NCBI RefSeq assembly: GCF_900604535.1
Contig: NZ_UWOT01000016.1
Coordinates: forward strand, 1-64,000
From: Romboutsia_E sp900604535
Lineage (GTDB): Bacteria; Bacillota; Clostridia; Peptostreptococcales; Peptostreptococcaceae
Direction: 5' to 3'
Length of the DNA stretch: 64,000 bases
Part shown: in pieces, positions 9,283 to 16,329 of the stretch
How positions within the stretch are numbered: position 1 is the first letter of the stretch
Layout of the letters: every line of letters begins with the position of its first letter
The notes under the pieces: generated by a model
Databases searched by the model: none
The model's input: the letters and a program-made list of their open reading frames with translations, nothing else
What the model was told of the DNA's origin: nothing
Position numbers and translations under genes: made by a program

Positions 9283-9675
9283 TTAATCATATTTATAGCT
9301 ATTTCTAAAATTATCATCTAGATCTATTATAGCTCCACTATTGCTGTTAACAGTAACTTCTCTAAGTAGATTATTCTCATCCTTTATTTTAAATTCATAT
9401 TCGAAGGTAAAACTATCATCATCAAAATCTTTTTCAACTTTAATAATATCACCTGGAATTTTACTTAATGCAATTTCTTTTAACTGATCTTCTGTATAAT
9501 TTACTTTAGATTCTGCATATGAAAACACTCCTATGCCAACACTTCCAATTCCTATTATAGAAAAAATTAATATCATTATTATACTTTTCTTTATTTTTTT
9601 CTTCTTTAATTTTATCTTTTCTATTATATCTAATTTATTCACTTTTTCTTCTTTCTTATTTTCATTCATATTCAT
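9283..9675 (-). CDS. PepSY-domain membrane protein
   Basis: 130-residue protein: a lysine-rich cytoplasmic N-terminus (1-31), one membrane segment (about 32-53) and an extracytoplasmic PepSY domain (about 58-125) with YTEDQLKEIALSKIPG and the VTVNSNSGAIIDLD strand. PepSY domains are thought to bind or inhibit peptidases, and small PepSY proteins are often encoded next to two-component systems. It is the first gene of the operon, before the response regulator. RBS GGAGGT. Exact role unknown; an accessory to the sensor kinase is likely. Confidence 0.8.
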   Translation of the reverse strand: MNMNENKKEEKVNKLDIIEKIKLKKKKIKKSIIMILIFSIIGIGSVGIGVFSYAESKVNYTEDQLKEIALSKIPGDIIKVEKDFDDDSFTFEYEFKIKDENNLLREVTVNSNSGAIIDLDDNFRNSYKYD

Positions 9676-9702
9676 AATTAGCTACCTCCAATCTTTAATT
9701 GT

Positions 9703-9758
9703 ATTATATATTTTTTAAATTAGAGGCGTATTAATGAAGTATTAAAATTTAATGAGAA
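9703..9758 (-). promoter_or_regulatory. predicted autoregulated promoter of the PepSY two-component operon
   Basis: On the minus strand the direct repeat TTAATAC-TTCA-TTAATAC (9728-9745, 11-nt phase) is preceded by TTCTCATTAAATT and followed after 19 nt by TATAAT (9703-9708). No -35 consensus is present; the repeats occupy its place, as at promoters activated by OmpR-family regulators. A second copy of this module lies upstream of dedA. Confidence 0.65.
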
Positions 9759-9933
9759 AATCATCTAATTTTATTATATTATTACCTTTTAATAATTAAT
9801 TCATTTTATTTTCCTAACTATTTCAATAATTTATTAGTATTTTGTAAAAAATATTTTATATAACTCACATAATATATGATATTATATAGAAATGCACAAT
9901 TATAAATAATAATTTAGTAAGGAGATGCTTAAT

Positions 9934-10773
9934 TTGATAAAAATAGGTGATTTTAATAAATTAAAAGTTAAAAGGAAAGCTGATTTTGGTTATTTCTTAG
10001 ATGGTAAAACTAATCAAACTAAAGATGATATATTATTACATAATAGATTACTTGGAAAAAACAGTATAGAAATAGGAGATGAAGTTGAAGCTTTTATTTT
10101 TAAGGATTCAGAAGATAGACTATCTGCAACTTTAATAGCCCCTAAAGCTAAAGTTGGTGAAATTTCTATGTTAAAAGTTGTTGCTCATACGAAAATAGGA
10201 AGTTTCATAGATATCGGTCTTCCTAAAGATATACTAGTTCCTTTTAAGGCTAGAACTTATGATTTAGAAAAAGGAGAAAGATATCCATTCTATATATATG
10301 TAGATAAAAGCGAAAGATTAGCAGCTACTACTGATATAGATTCATACTTAACTACTGATCATGAATATAATATTGGAGATACAGTTAATGGAGTTGTATA
10401 TGGATTCCAAACGAATAATTCAGCTATGGTTGTAGTTGATAATAAGTATGCTGGGGTAATACTACATAATGAATATTTCACTGAGTTAAAACATGGGCAG
10501 GAGTTAACTTTAAAAGTTATAAAAATATATGAAGATGGAAAACTAGGACTTTCTCCTAGACAGGGTAGAAAAGATGAACTAGATACTTTAGAATCTTCTA
10601 TTATTAGTTACTTAGAGGGTAATGATGGATTTATGAGATTTAATGATAAATCTACGCCAGAAGAAATTGCCACTGTGTTTAATTCTAGTAAGAAAAACTT
10701 TAAACGTGCTTTAGGTATTCTTATGAAAAAAGGTGTCATAACTCAAGATTCAAAAGGCACTTATATTAAGTAG
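9934..10773 (+). CDS. cvfB: CvfB-family S1 RNA-binding protein
   Basis: 279-residue cytoplasmic protein with tandem S1-like OB folds (about 1-60, 65-135 and 140-210) and a C-terminal winged helix (about 220-275), the CvfB architecture known from Staphylococcus aureus, where it binds RNA and affects virulence gene expression. Visible segments include GSFIDIGLPKDILVP, KLGLSPRQGRKDEL and FNSSKKNFKRALGILMKKG. The start is taken as TTG at 9934, 9 nt after AAGGAG; the in-frame ATG at 9925 overlaps the binding site itself. It is the only plus-strand gene in the first 19 kb. Confidence 0.85.
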   Translation: MIKIGDFNKLKVKRKADFGYFLDGKTNQTKDDILLHNRLLGKNSIEIGDEVEAFIFKDSEDRLSATLIAPKAKVGEISMLKVVAHTKIGSFIDIGLPKDILVPFKARTYDLEKGERYPFYIYVDKSERLAATTDIDSYLTTDHEYNIGDTVNGVVYGFQTNNSAMVVVDNKYAGVILHNEYFTELKHGQELTLKVIKIYEDGKLGLSPRQGRKDELDTLESSIISYLEGNDGFMRFNDKSTPEEIATVFNSSKKNFKRALGILMKKGVITQDSKGTYIK

Positions 10774-10816
10774 ATTATAAAATAGACTGAGTATTTTACT
10801 CAGTCTATTTTATAAT
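10774..10816. terminator. bidirectional terminator between cvfB and ybaK
   Basis: 20-bp perfect arms around a 3-nt loop (core ATAGACTGAGTA). It directly follows the cvfB stop and overlaps the end of the convergent ybaK gene. Confidence 0.85.
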
Positions 10817-11287
10817 GTCTTCAAATTCAAATTTAACTAGTTTTTGTAAATCAGTAGGAGATATTTCAATTTGATATCCTATTTTACCTGCACTTACAAT
10901 AATTTCATTTAATTCTTTAGCACTTATATTTACAAAAGTTTTATACAACTTTTTCATACCTATAGGTGAACACCCTCCCCTTACATATCCAGTAACTTTA
11001 TTAATATCTTTAACATGTATCATTTCTATATTCTTTTCTTTAGAAGCTTTTGCCGCCTTCTTTAAATCCAAATTTTCATTAACTGGTATAACATATACAT
11101 AGTATTCTTTACTTAAACCTTGTGCTACCAATGTCTTATACACCACTTTAATATCCTTACCTATTTTACTTGCAACTTCAATTCCATCCACATATTTTTT
11201 TCCAATATCATAAGAATATATATTGTATTTAATATCATTCGAATCAAGTATTCTCATTGCATTAGTTTTTACTTTTGATTTTGACAT
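10805..11287 (-). CDS. ybaK: YbaK/EbsC-type Cys-tRNA(Pro) deacylase
   Basis: 160-residue cytoplasmic editing protein of the YbaK family, which hydrolyses Cys-tRNA(Pro) made by mistake by prolyl-tRNA synthetase. Family signs are the N-terminal KTNAMRILDSNDIKYN, KTLVAQG, the catalytic-site lysine region VIPVNENLDLKKAAKA and the glycine-rich YVRGGCSPIGMKK. The second ATG at 11287 was chosen because AAGGG abuts the first ATG (11299); the choice is not certain. The gene ends inside the shared terminator. Confidence 0.88.
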   Translation of the reverse strand: MSKSKVKTNAMRILDSNDIKYNIYSYDIGKKYVDGIEVASKIGKDIKVVYKTLVAQGLSKEYYVYVIPVNENLDLKKAAKASKEKNIEMIHVKDINKVTGYVRGGCSPIGMKKLYKTFVNISAKELNEIIVSAGKIGYQIEISPTDLQKLVKFEFEDIIK

Positions 11288-11339
11288 GTTATATCTCATC
11301 CCTTTTTATATATTTTACTATCTAATTATTTTATAAAAT

Positions 11340-11375
11340 AAAAGATGTATCCATATAATTTAGGATACACCTTTT
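11340..11375 (-). terminator. terminator of the aminopeptidase gene
   Basis: AAAAGGTGTATCC and GGATACATCTTTT form a 13-bp stem (one G-U pair), 8 nt past the stop codon, followed by T-rich sequence. Confidence 0.8.
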
Positions 11376-11382
11376 TATTTCA

Positions 11383-13173
11383 TTATATAGCCCTAGTATA
11401 TTTCTTTAACCATTCCTTTTCTTCTTCATTTAAGTATGGAGAAATCTCATTATAAACTTTCTTATGATAATCATTTAAGTAATCAATTTCTGCTTTTTCC
11501 ATTAACATCGGATTAATTCCATCTAAGTCTATAGGAACAAGTGTAACAGCTTCAAATTCCATAAATTGTCCATATTCATTTACATCACTCTTAACTGTTA
11601 TAAGCTCATTCTCTATTCTTATACCATGAGATCCATCTATATAAATACCTGGTTCATTAGTAGTAACCATACCAGCTTCTAATACACAACTATCATTCCT
11701 TTCAGGTACTATTCTCCATCTAAATCCATTTGGAGCCTCATGTACATTTAAAACAAATCCTATACCATGTCCTGTACCTGTTCTATAATCTATACCTAAA
11801 TCCCAAATTGGACCTCTTGCTAGTATATCTAAGTTGTACCCTCTACATCCATACATGAACTTAGCCATTGATAATTTTACCATACCTCTAACTACAGCTG
11901 TAAAATGTGTTTTTTGAACTTCAGGAATATCACCTAATACATATACTCTAGTTATATCTGTGGTTCCATCAAAATATTGTCCCCCAGAATCTACTAACAA
12001 TAATCCTTCTGGGTATAATTTATATGCGCTTTCTTTTGTAGCACTATAATGAATTATTGCCCCATGCTCTTTATATCCTGCTATTGTGTTAAAACTAGGC
12101 TCAATAAAGTTTTCTTGCTCTTGTCTAAACTTTAGCAATTGCTCATCTATACTAACTTCATCCATTTCAATTTTTCCTACATTATTTTTTAACCAATACA
12201 TAAACTTAGTCATAGCAACGCCATCTCTTATATGACATTTTCTTATATTATTTAACTCTACTTCATTTTTTATAGCTTTAAGTAATACAGTAGGGTTTTG
12301 TACACTTACTTTTTCTATTTCACTCGAAATATTGTTATAAATTGCATAATTTATCTTAGATTTATCTAGTAATACAACTTGATCTTTATCTATGTTTTTT
12401 ATAAAATCGTATATTTCAAAATATGGTTTTATAATTGTATCTGCCTTATTTAACTCTTCTTTCATTTCAATTGTAAGTTTATTATCATCAACAAATAAAT
12501 AAACTTTATCTAAAGTTATTATTGCATATGAAAGAAGTACAGGATTATACTTTACATCTCTACCTCTTATATTAAATAACCATGCTATATCATCTAATGA
12601 TGCAATTATATGCATTGTTGCATTATTTTCTTTTATAGATTTTCTTACTTTATTTAATTTACTTAAAAAATCTTCTCCTGTATATTTTATATCTAATAAA
12701 AATCCTATTTCTGATGACATCGATGATCTATCTTCCCATATATAATCAATTAAATCATCTTCGTAAGAAATTTTTATATTTTTACTTTTTAATCGATGTT
12801 TTAATTTTTCTCCTTCATCAACAGATATCACTCTTCCATCAAATCCTAACGTTGAATTTTCCGGCATATTATCATATAAATAATCTTCAATAGTAGGAAC
12901 CCCTTCCATTCCAGACTTATATAGTTTTATGCCACTATCTTTAAGTTCAGTTTCAGCTTGTAAGAAGTACCTTCCATCAGTCCATAATCCACCATCATCT
13001 TTAGTTATTACTATAGTACCTGCCGACCCTGTAAATCCAGATATATATTCTCTACTTTTAAAATACTCTCCAACATACTCACTTTGATGAAAGTCTGAAG
13101 ATGGTATTATATAGGCATAAATTTCTTTTTGACTCATTAGTTTTCTTAATTTTTCAATTCTATTTTTTATCAT
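11383..13173 (-). CDS. Xaa-Pro aminopeptidase (M24B)
   Basis: 596-residue cytoplasmic metallopeptidase that removes an N-terminal residue preceding proline. It has the three-part layout of the eukaryote-like long aminopeptidase P: two creatinase-type N-terminal domains (about 1-300) and a pita-bread catalytic domain (about 310-535). Metal ligands are visible in LLVDSGGQYFDGTTDITR (two Asp), GTGHGIGF (His) and TNEPGIYIDGSHGIRIENE (two Glu), followed by a C-terminal extension. It fits an organism living on peptides. RBS AGAGGGGG. Transcribed alone. Confidence 0.93.
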   Translation of the reverse strand: MIKNRIEKLRKLMSQKEIYAYIIPSSDFHQSEYVGEYFKSREYISGFTGSAGTIVITKDDGGLWTDGRYFLQAETELKDSGIKLYKSGMEGVPTIEDYLYDNMPENSTLGFDGRVISVDEGEKLKHRLKSKNIKISYEDDLIDYIWEDRSSMSSEIGFLLDIKYTGEDFLSKLNKVRKSIKENNATMHIIASLDDIAWLFNIRGRDVKYNPVLLSYAIITLDKVYLFVDDNKLTIEMKEELNKADTIIKPYFEIYDFIKNIDKDQVVLLDKSKINYAIYNNISSEIEKVSVQNPTVLLKAIKNEVELNNIRKCHIRDGVAMTKFMYWLKNNVGKIEMDEVSIDEQLLKFRQEQENFIEPSFNTIAGYKEHGAIIHYSATKESAYKLYPEGLLLVDSGGQYFDGTTDITRVYVLGDIPEVQKTHFTAVVRGMVKLSMAKFMYGCRGYNLDILARGPIWDLGIDYRTGTGHGIGFVLNVHEAPNGFRWRIVPERNDSCVLEAGMVTTNEPGIYIDGSHGIRIENELITVKSDVNEYGQFMEFEAVTLVPIDLDGINPMLMEKAEIDYLNDYHKKVYNEISPYLNEEEKEWLKKYTRAI

Positions 13174-13333
13174 ATGTATACCCCCTCTAGTCTTTATTTT
13201 CTATTTTTTTATATTATATACTTAATGTCAAATAATTAATATATTATTTTTAAATTAGAATAATATTCTATATTCATTTTACCCATAACCTTATATTTAT
13301 AATTATGTTAATCTATATATTATTCCTTTTAAA

Positions 13334-13376
13334 AAAAACCACTTTAAAATAATTAACTTATTTTAAAGTGGTTTTT
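13334..13376 (-). terminator. terminator of nupC
   Basis: 18-bp perfect arms (core AACCACTTTAAAATA) around a 7-nt loop with flanking T runs, 24 nt past the nupC stop codon. Confidence 0.88.
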
Positions 13377-13399
13377 GATTAAATATAATTCTATTAATT

Positions 13400-14611
13400 T
13401 TATAAAGCAGCGATTAGACCTACAACTAATGCACTTAATATACTTACTAAGAATCCACCTATCATACCTCTAAATGCTAGTTTTGATAATTGATTTCTTT
13501 TTTCGGGGCAGAATACTGATATTCCTGATATACATATACCCATACTTGATATATTGGCAAATCCACATAAAGATACAGATAACACCATGGCAGTTCTTGG
13601 TTCTAATGTCTTTATAACATCTCCTAGTTGACCAAATGCAACAAACTCATTAAGAACTAATTTACTTCCTAGTAATTGCCCTGCTAGAGATATTTCATCT
13701 GGTTTTAATCCCATTAAAAATCCTATAGGCGCAAAAACTACTGATAATATCTTTTCTAAAGATAGTCCAAATATTCCAAGCCCTCCATTAACTAATGCAA
13801 CTAAACCAGTTATAGCTATAAGAGCTGCACCTATTCCTAAAACCATTTGAAGCCCATCTGAAGCACCTTGAGATATTGCAGATATAAGATTCGGATTATC
13901 TCCTTTATTATCAATCTTAATATCTTTAACTTCACTTTTACCAACTAAACTTAAATCTTCTGGCAGTAACATTTTAGAAACTAATATACTTCCAAATGGA
14001 ACTAATGCTCCTCCTAAAAGTAAATATTGCATAGGTATTCCCATACCAGCATATCCCATAAGTACTGTAGCAGACATACTACCCATACCTGATATTAGAA
14101 CTAACATTATTTCACTTTCAGTCATAGATTTTAAGTACTTACTTACTAATACTGGAGATTCAGTTTGTCCTAAGAACATGTTAGCAACAGCTACAAAGCT
14201 TTCAACTTTAGATGTTCCAAGAACCTTTCCTACTATTCCACCTATTGCTGTAACTATAGCACTTATAACACCTAAATAATATAAAACTGCAACTAATGCA
14301 GAAACAAATATTATGTTTCCTAATACACTTATTGCAAATATACTTCCCGTTGGCGCTGATGAATCTGCAAGTGTTCCAAACATAAACGATAATCCCTCTG
14401 CACCATAACCCAGAACTGCAGTTACAAAGTCAGATACTTTTTCTAAGGCCATTTGACCTAGAGGGAATTTTACTAATAAAAATGCTAGTATAAATTGTAT
14501 TACTAGTGCTTTTATTATCATTTTTTTATCGATAGCTTTCTTATCCGTTGAGAATAAGAATAATGCACCTAGTAAAACAACTATACCAATTACGTTTAAT
14601 AAGATTTCCAT
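13400..14611 (-). CDS. nupC: concentrative nucleoside transporter (NupC/CNT family)
   Basis: 403-residue integral membrane symporter for nucleoside uptake. The three CNT regions are present: N-terminal membrane segments, a central gate region with FLGQTESPVLVSKYLKSMT, and the C-terminal core with LVLNEFVAFGQLG and the signature GFANISSMGI. Such proteins import pyrimidine and/or purine nucleosides with Na+ or H+. No purine riboswitch or regulator gene is next to it. It has its own promoter and terminator. Confidence 0.93.
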   Translation of the reverse strand: MEILLNVIGIVVLLGALFLFSTDKKAIDKKMIIKALVIQFILAFLLVKFPLGQMALEKVSDFVTAVLGYGAEGLSFMFGTLADSSAPTGSIFAISVLGNIIFVSALVAVLYYLGVISAIVTAIGGIVGKVLGTSKVESFVAVANMFLGQTESPVLVSKYLKSMTESEIMLVLISGMGSMSATVLMGYAGMGIPMQYLLLGGALVPFGSILVSKMLLPEDLSLVGKSEVKDIKIDNKGDNPNLISAISQGASDGLQMVLGIGAALIAITGLVALVNGGLGIFGLSLEKILSVVFAPIGFLMGLKPDEISLAGQLLGSKLVLNEFVAFGQLGDVIKTLEPRTAMVLSVSLCGFANISSMGICISGISVFCPEKRNQLSKLAFRGMIGGFLVSILSALVVGLIAAL

Positions 14612-14661
14612 TTGTTTTACTCATTCCTCTTCTATTGTATATTTTTATTTTATGCTTTTCT

Positions 14662-14691
14662 ATTATAACCTCTAAATATGCAATTGTTCAA
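14662..14691 (-). promoter_or_regulatory. promoter of nupC
   Basis: TTGAAC, 18 nt, TATAAT on the minus strand, about 50 nt upstream of the start codon. Confidence 0.6.
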
Positions 14692-14870
14692 CATTTTTAG
14701 ACATTTTTTTCGTATTTATATATATTTCTTATTTTTATAAAACTTACTATTTTAAGTTTTATATAGTAATGATATTAAAATATAAATCATATTTTTATAT
14801 AGATAATCACATATCATTAATACAATTGAACTATATAATATACAGAGTAATATTATTATACATTGGATAG

Positions 14871-15264
14871 CTAATCCATTAAGATGTAAACCATATATAA
14901 TATTAATATTAAGTTAATTAAATTATAGATTCCATTTATAGAAATATATAATATTATTCCTGTAAATAAACTCATCAAGAGTTTTTTTCTTATATAATAA
15001 CTAAACATACCAAGAAAAAGTCCTAATAACCCATTAATAAATAAAAACCTTATGGACTCAACTTGATTAGATACTCAATTAATAAAACGTAAATATATAT
15101 GATGTGTCTATACTAGGTGATTTTCTGCTTATAATATATACTGGTATTATATTTAATATTGTAATAACTTCTAATTTATCCGAACATATAATTGGAATAT
15201 AACTTATTAACAATCCTGACATAATAGAAAGTATTAAACCTGTAAATTGTTCTTTTATTTTCAT
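14871..15264 (-). pseudogene. frameshifted small membrane protein gene
   Basis: A strong binding site (GGAGGGAG) precedes an ATG opening a 61-codon frame (MKIKEQFTGLILSIMSGLL) that stops at 15079. Translation of the next 200 nt gives first a short stretch LLIEYLIKLS in a second frame and then a long membrane-protein-like stretch in a third frame (SIRFLFINGLLGLFLGMFSY, YYIRKKLLMSLFTGIILY) that ends at TAG 14871. Joined, they would make a roughly 130-residue protein with about four membrane segments. Two frameshifts separate the pieces, so the gene appears broken, unless sequencing errors are involved. The family was not recognised. Confidence 0.55.
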
Positions 15265-15332
15265 ACTCTCCCTCCACTAGACAATGTATATATTATATTA
15301 TGTTATATATATATATAAGTTGATACAATATA

Positions 15333-15384
15333 AAAAGGATATCTAAAGTCAAAGTATAAGTAATTTAACTTTATGATATCCTTT
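15333..15384 (-). terminator. terminator of the folD-like gene
   Basis: AAAAGGATATC pairs with GATATCCTTTT and TAAAGT with ACTTTA inside it, giving a long stem with an 18-nt loop, 36 nt past the stop codon. Confidence 0.8.
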
Positions 15385-15419
15385 TATTTTGATGTTTTTA
15401 TTAACATAAATAATATTAT

Positions 15420-16274
15420 TTATATATTAAAATTAATTTTATACAGTTCAATAACATTTTCAATAAGTGAATTTATTGTAGCTTTACCTGTGCAGTTTAT
15501 TCTATTTGATACCATACTAGCTTTTCCTATACTTACAACTTCATCTACATCAAAGTCTAATATCTGTTTTCTACCAACATAAGTAAAACCAACACCAATT
15601 ACAACAGCATCCTCTTTAATATCTTTCGAGTTAATAAGATTTTGTCTTCCTACACAAGAAATAATTATATCTGCAATTTGGACTAAAGATGACAAGTCTT
15701 TTGTCTTACTATTCGCATTTATCAATGTTGCACCTCTATTCATAAGCATAGAACATAGGGGTTTACCAACATGATTAGATTTTCCTATAACTAACGCAAC
15801 TTTACCTTGTATTTCAACATCATTATACTCTAATAATGATATTACGCCTTTTGGAGTTGCTGGGGCTAATATTTTATCATTACCTAAATTTATCTCTCCT
15901 ATCCATTCTTTTGCAAATCCATCTGCATCAACACTATAATCTATCGACTTCATTAGATTATCTGTATCTAAATGCTTAAATGTCGGTAATTGAAGTATTA
16001 CTGGAATTTTTTCTGCATTACATTTATCAATTATATTTTTCACATCTTCATTTGTACAATTTTCTTCTAATTTTATTGCATTTACTTTAAGACCTGCTTT
16101 CTCACCCTCAGTTATTTTTCCTTTTATATACCTTGCATTTCCCTCATCGTCAGATGCATTTATTATTATAAATTCAGGCTGCTTGTTTATAATTTTTTCA
16201 ATTTTTGTAATTTCTTCTTTAAATTTTTGTATTTTTCCTTCACACATTTCTATTGCGTCTATTATTCTTGTCAT
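15420..16274 (-). CDS. folD: FolD-like methylenetetrahydrofolate dehydrogenase/cyclohydrolase
   Basis: 284-residue protein with the two-domain FolD layout. The N-terminal catalytic domain keeps the active-site Tyr and Lys of YxxxK in NARYIKGKITEGEKAGL, and ILQLPTFKHLD and VDADGFAKEWIG follow. The NAD(P) domain has VALVIGKSNHVGKPL and ADIIISCVG. It departs from standard FolD: the usual PCTPKG is PATPKG, KDVDGF has become SVDADGF, and the C-terminal PVPGGVGPMT block is CTGKATINS. It may still interconvert methylene- and formyl-tetrahydrofolate or be a specialised paralogue. It starts 56 nt downstream of the P-type ATPase gene and may be cotranscribed with it. Confidence 0.75.
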   Translation of the reverse strand: MTRIIDAIEMCEGKIQKFKEEITKIEKIINKQPEFIIINASDDEGNARYIKGKITEGEKAGLKVNAIKLEENCTNEDVKNIIDKCNAEKIPVILQLPTFKHLDTDNLMKSIDYSVDADGFAKEWIGEINLGNDKILAPATPKGVISLLEYNDVEIQGKVALVIGKSNHVGKPLCSMLMNRGATLINANSKTKDLSSLVQIADIIISCVGRQNLINSKDIKEDAVVIGVGFTYVGRKQILDFDVDEVVSIGKASMVSNRINCTGKATINSLIENVIELYKINFNI

Positions 16275-16329
16275 ACTGTCTCTCCTAATTGTTTATTTAT
16301 CTATTTTACAATTATATAATATATTCCAT

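Noticed and set aside
7165..9758. The 19-nt identical sequences at 7165-7183 and 9740-9758 as attachment sites of an integrated element
   Set aside because: No integrase lies between them, and both copies have the same promoter geometry, which fits a regulator binding site better.
14612..14870. Purine riboswitch or other RNA upstream of nupC
   Set aside because: None of the conserved loop sequences was found; only a plain promoter is visible.
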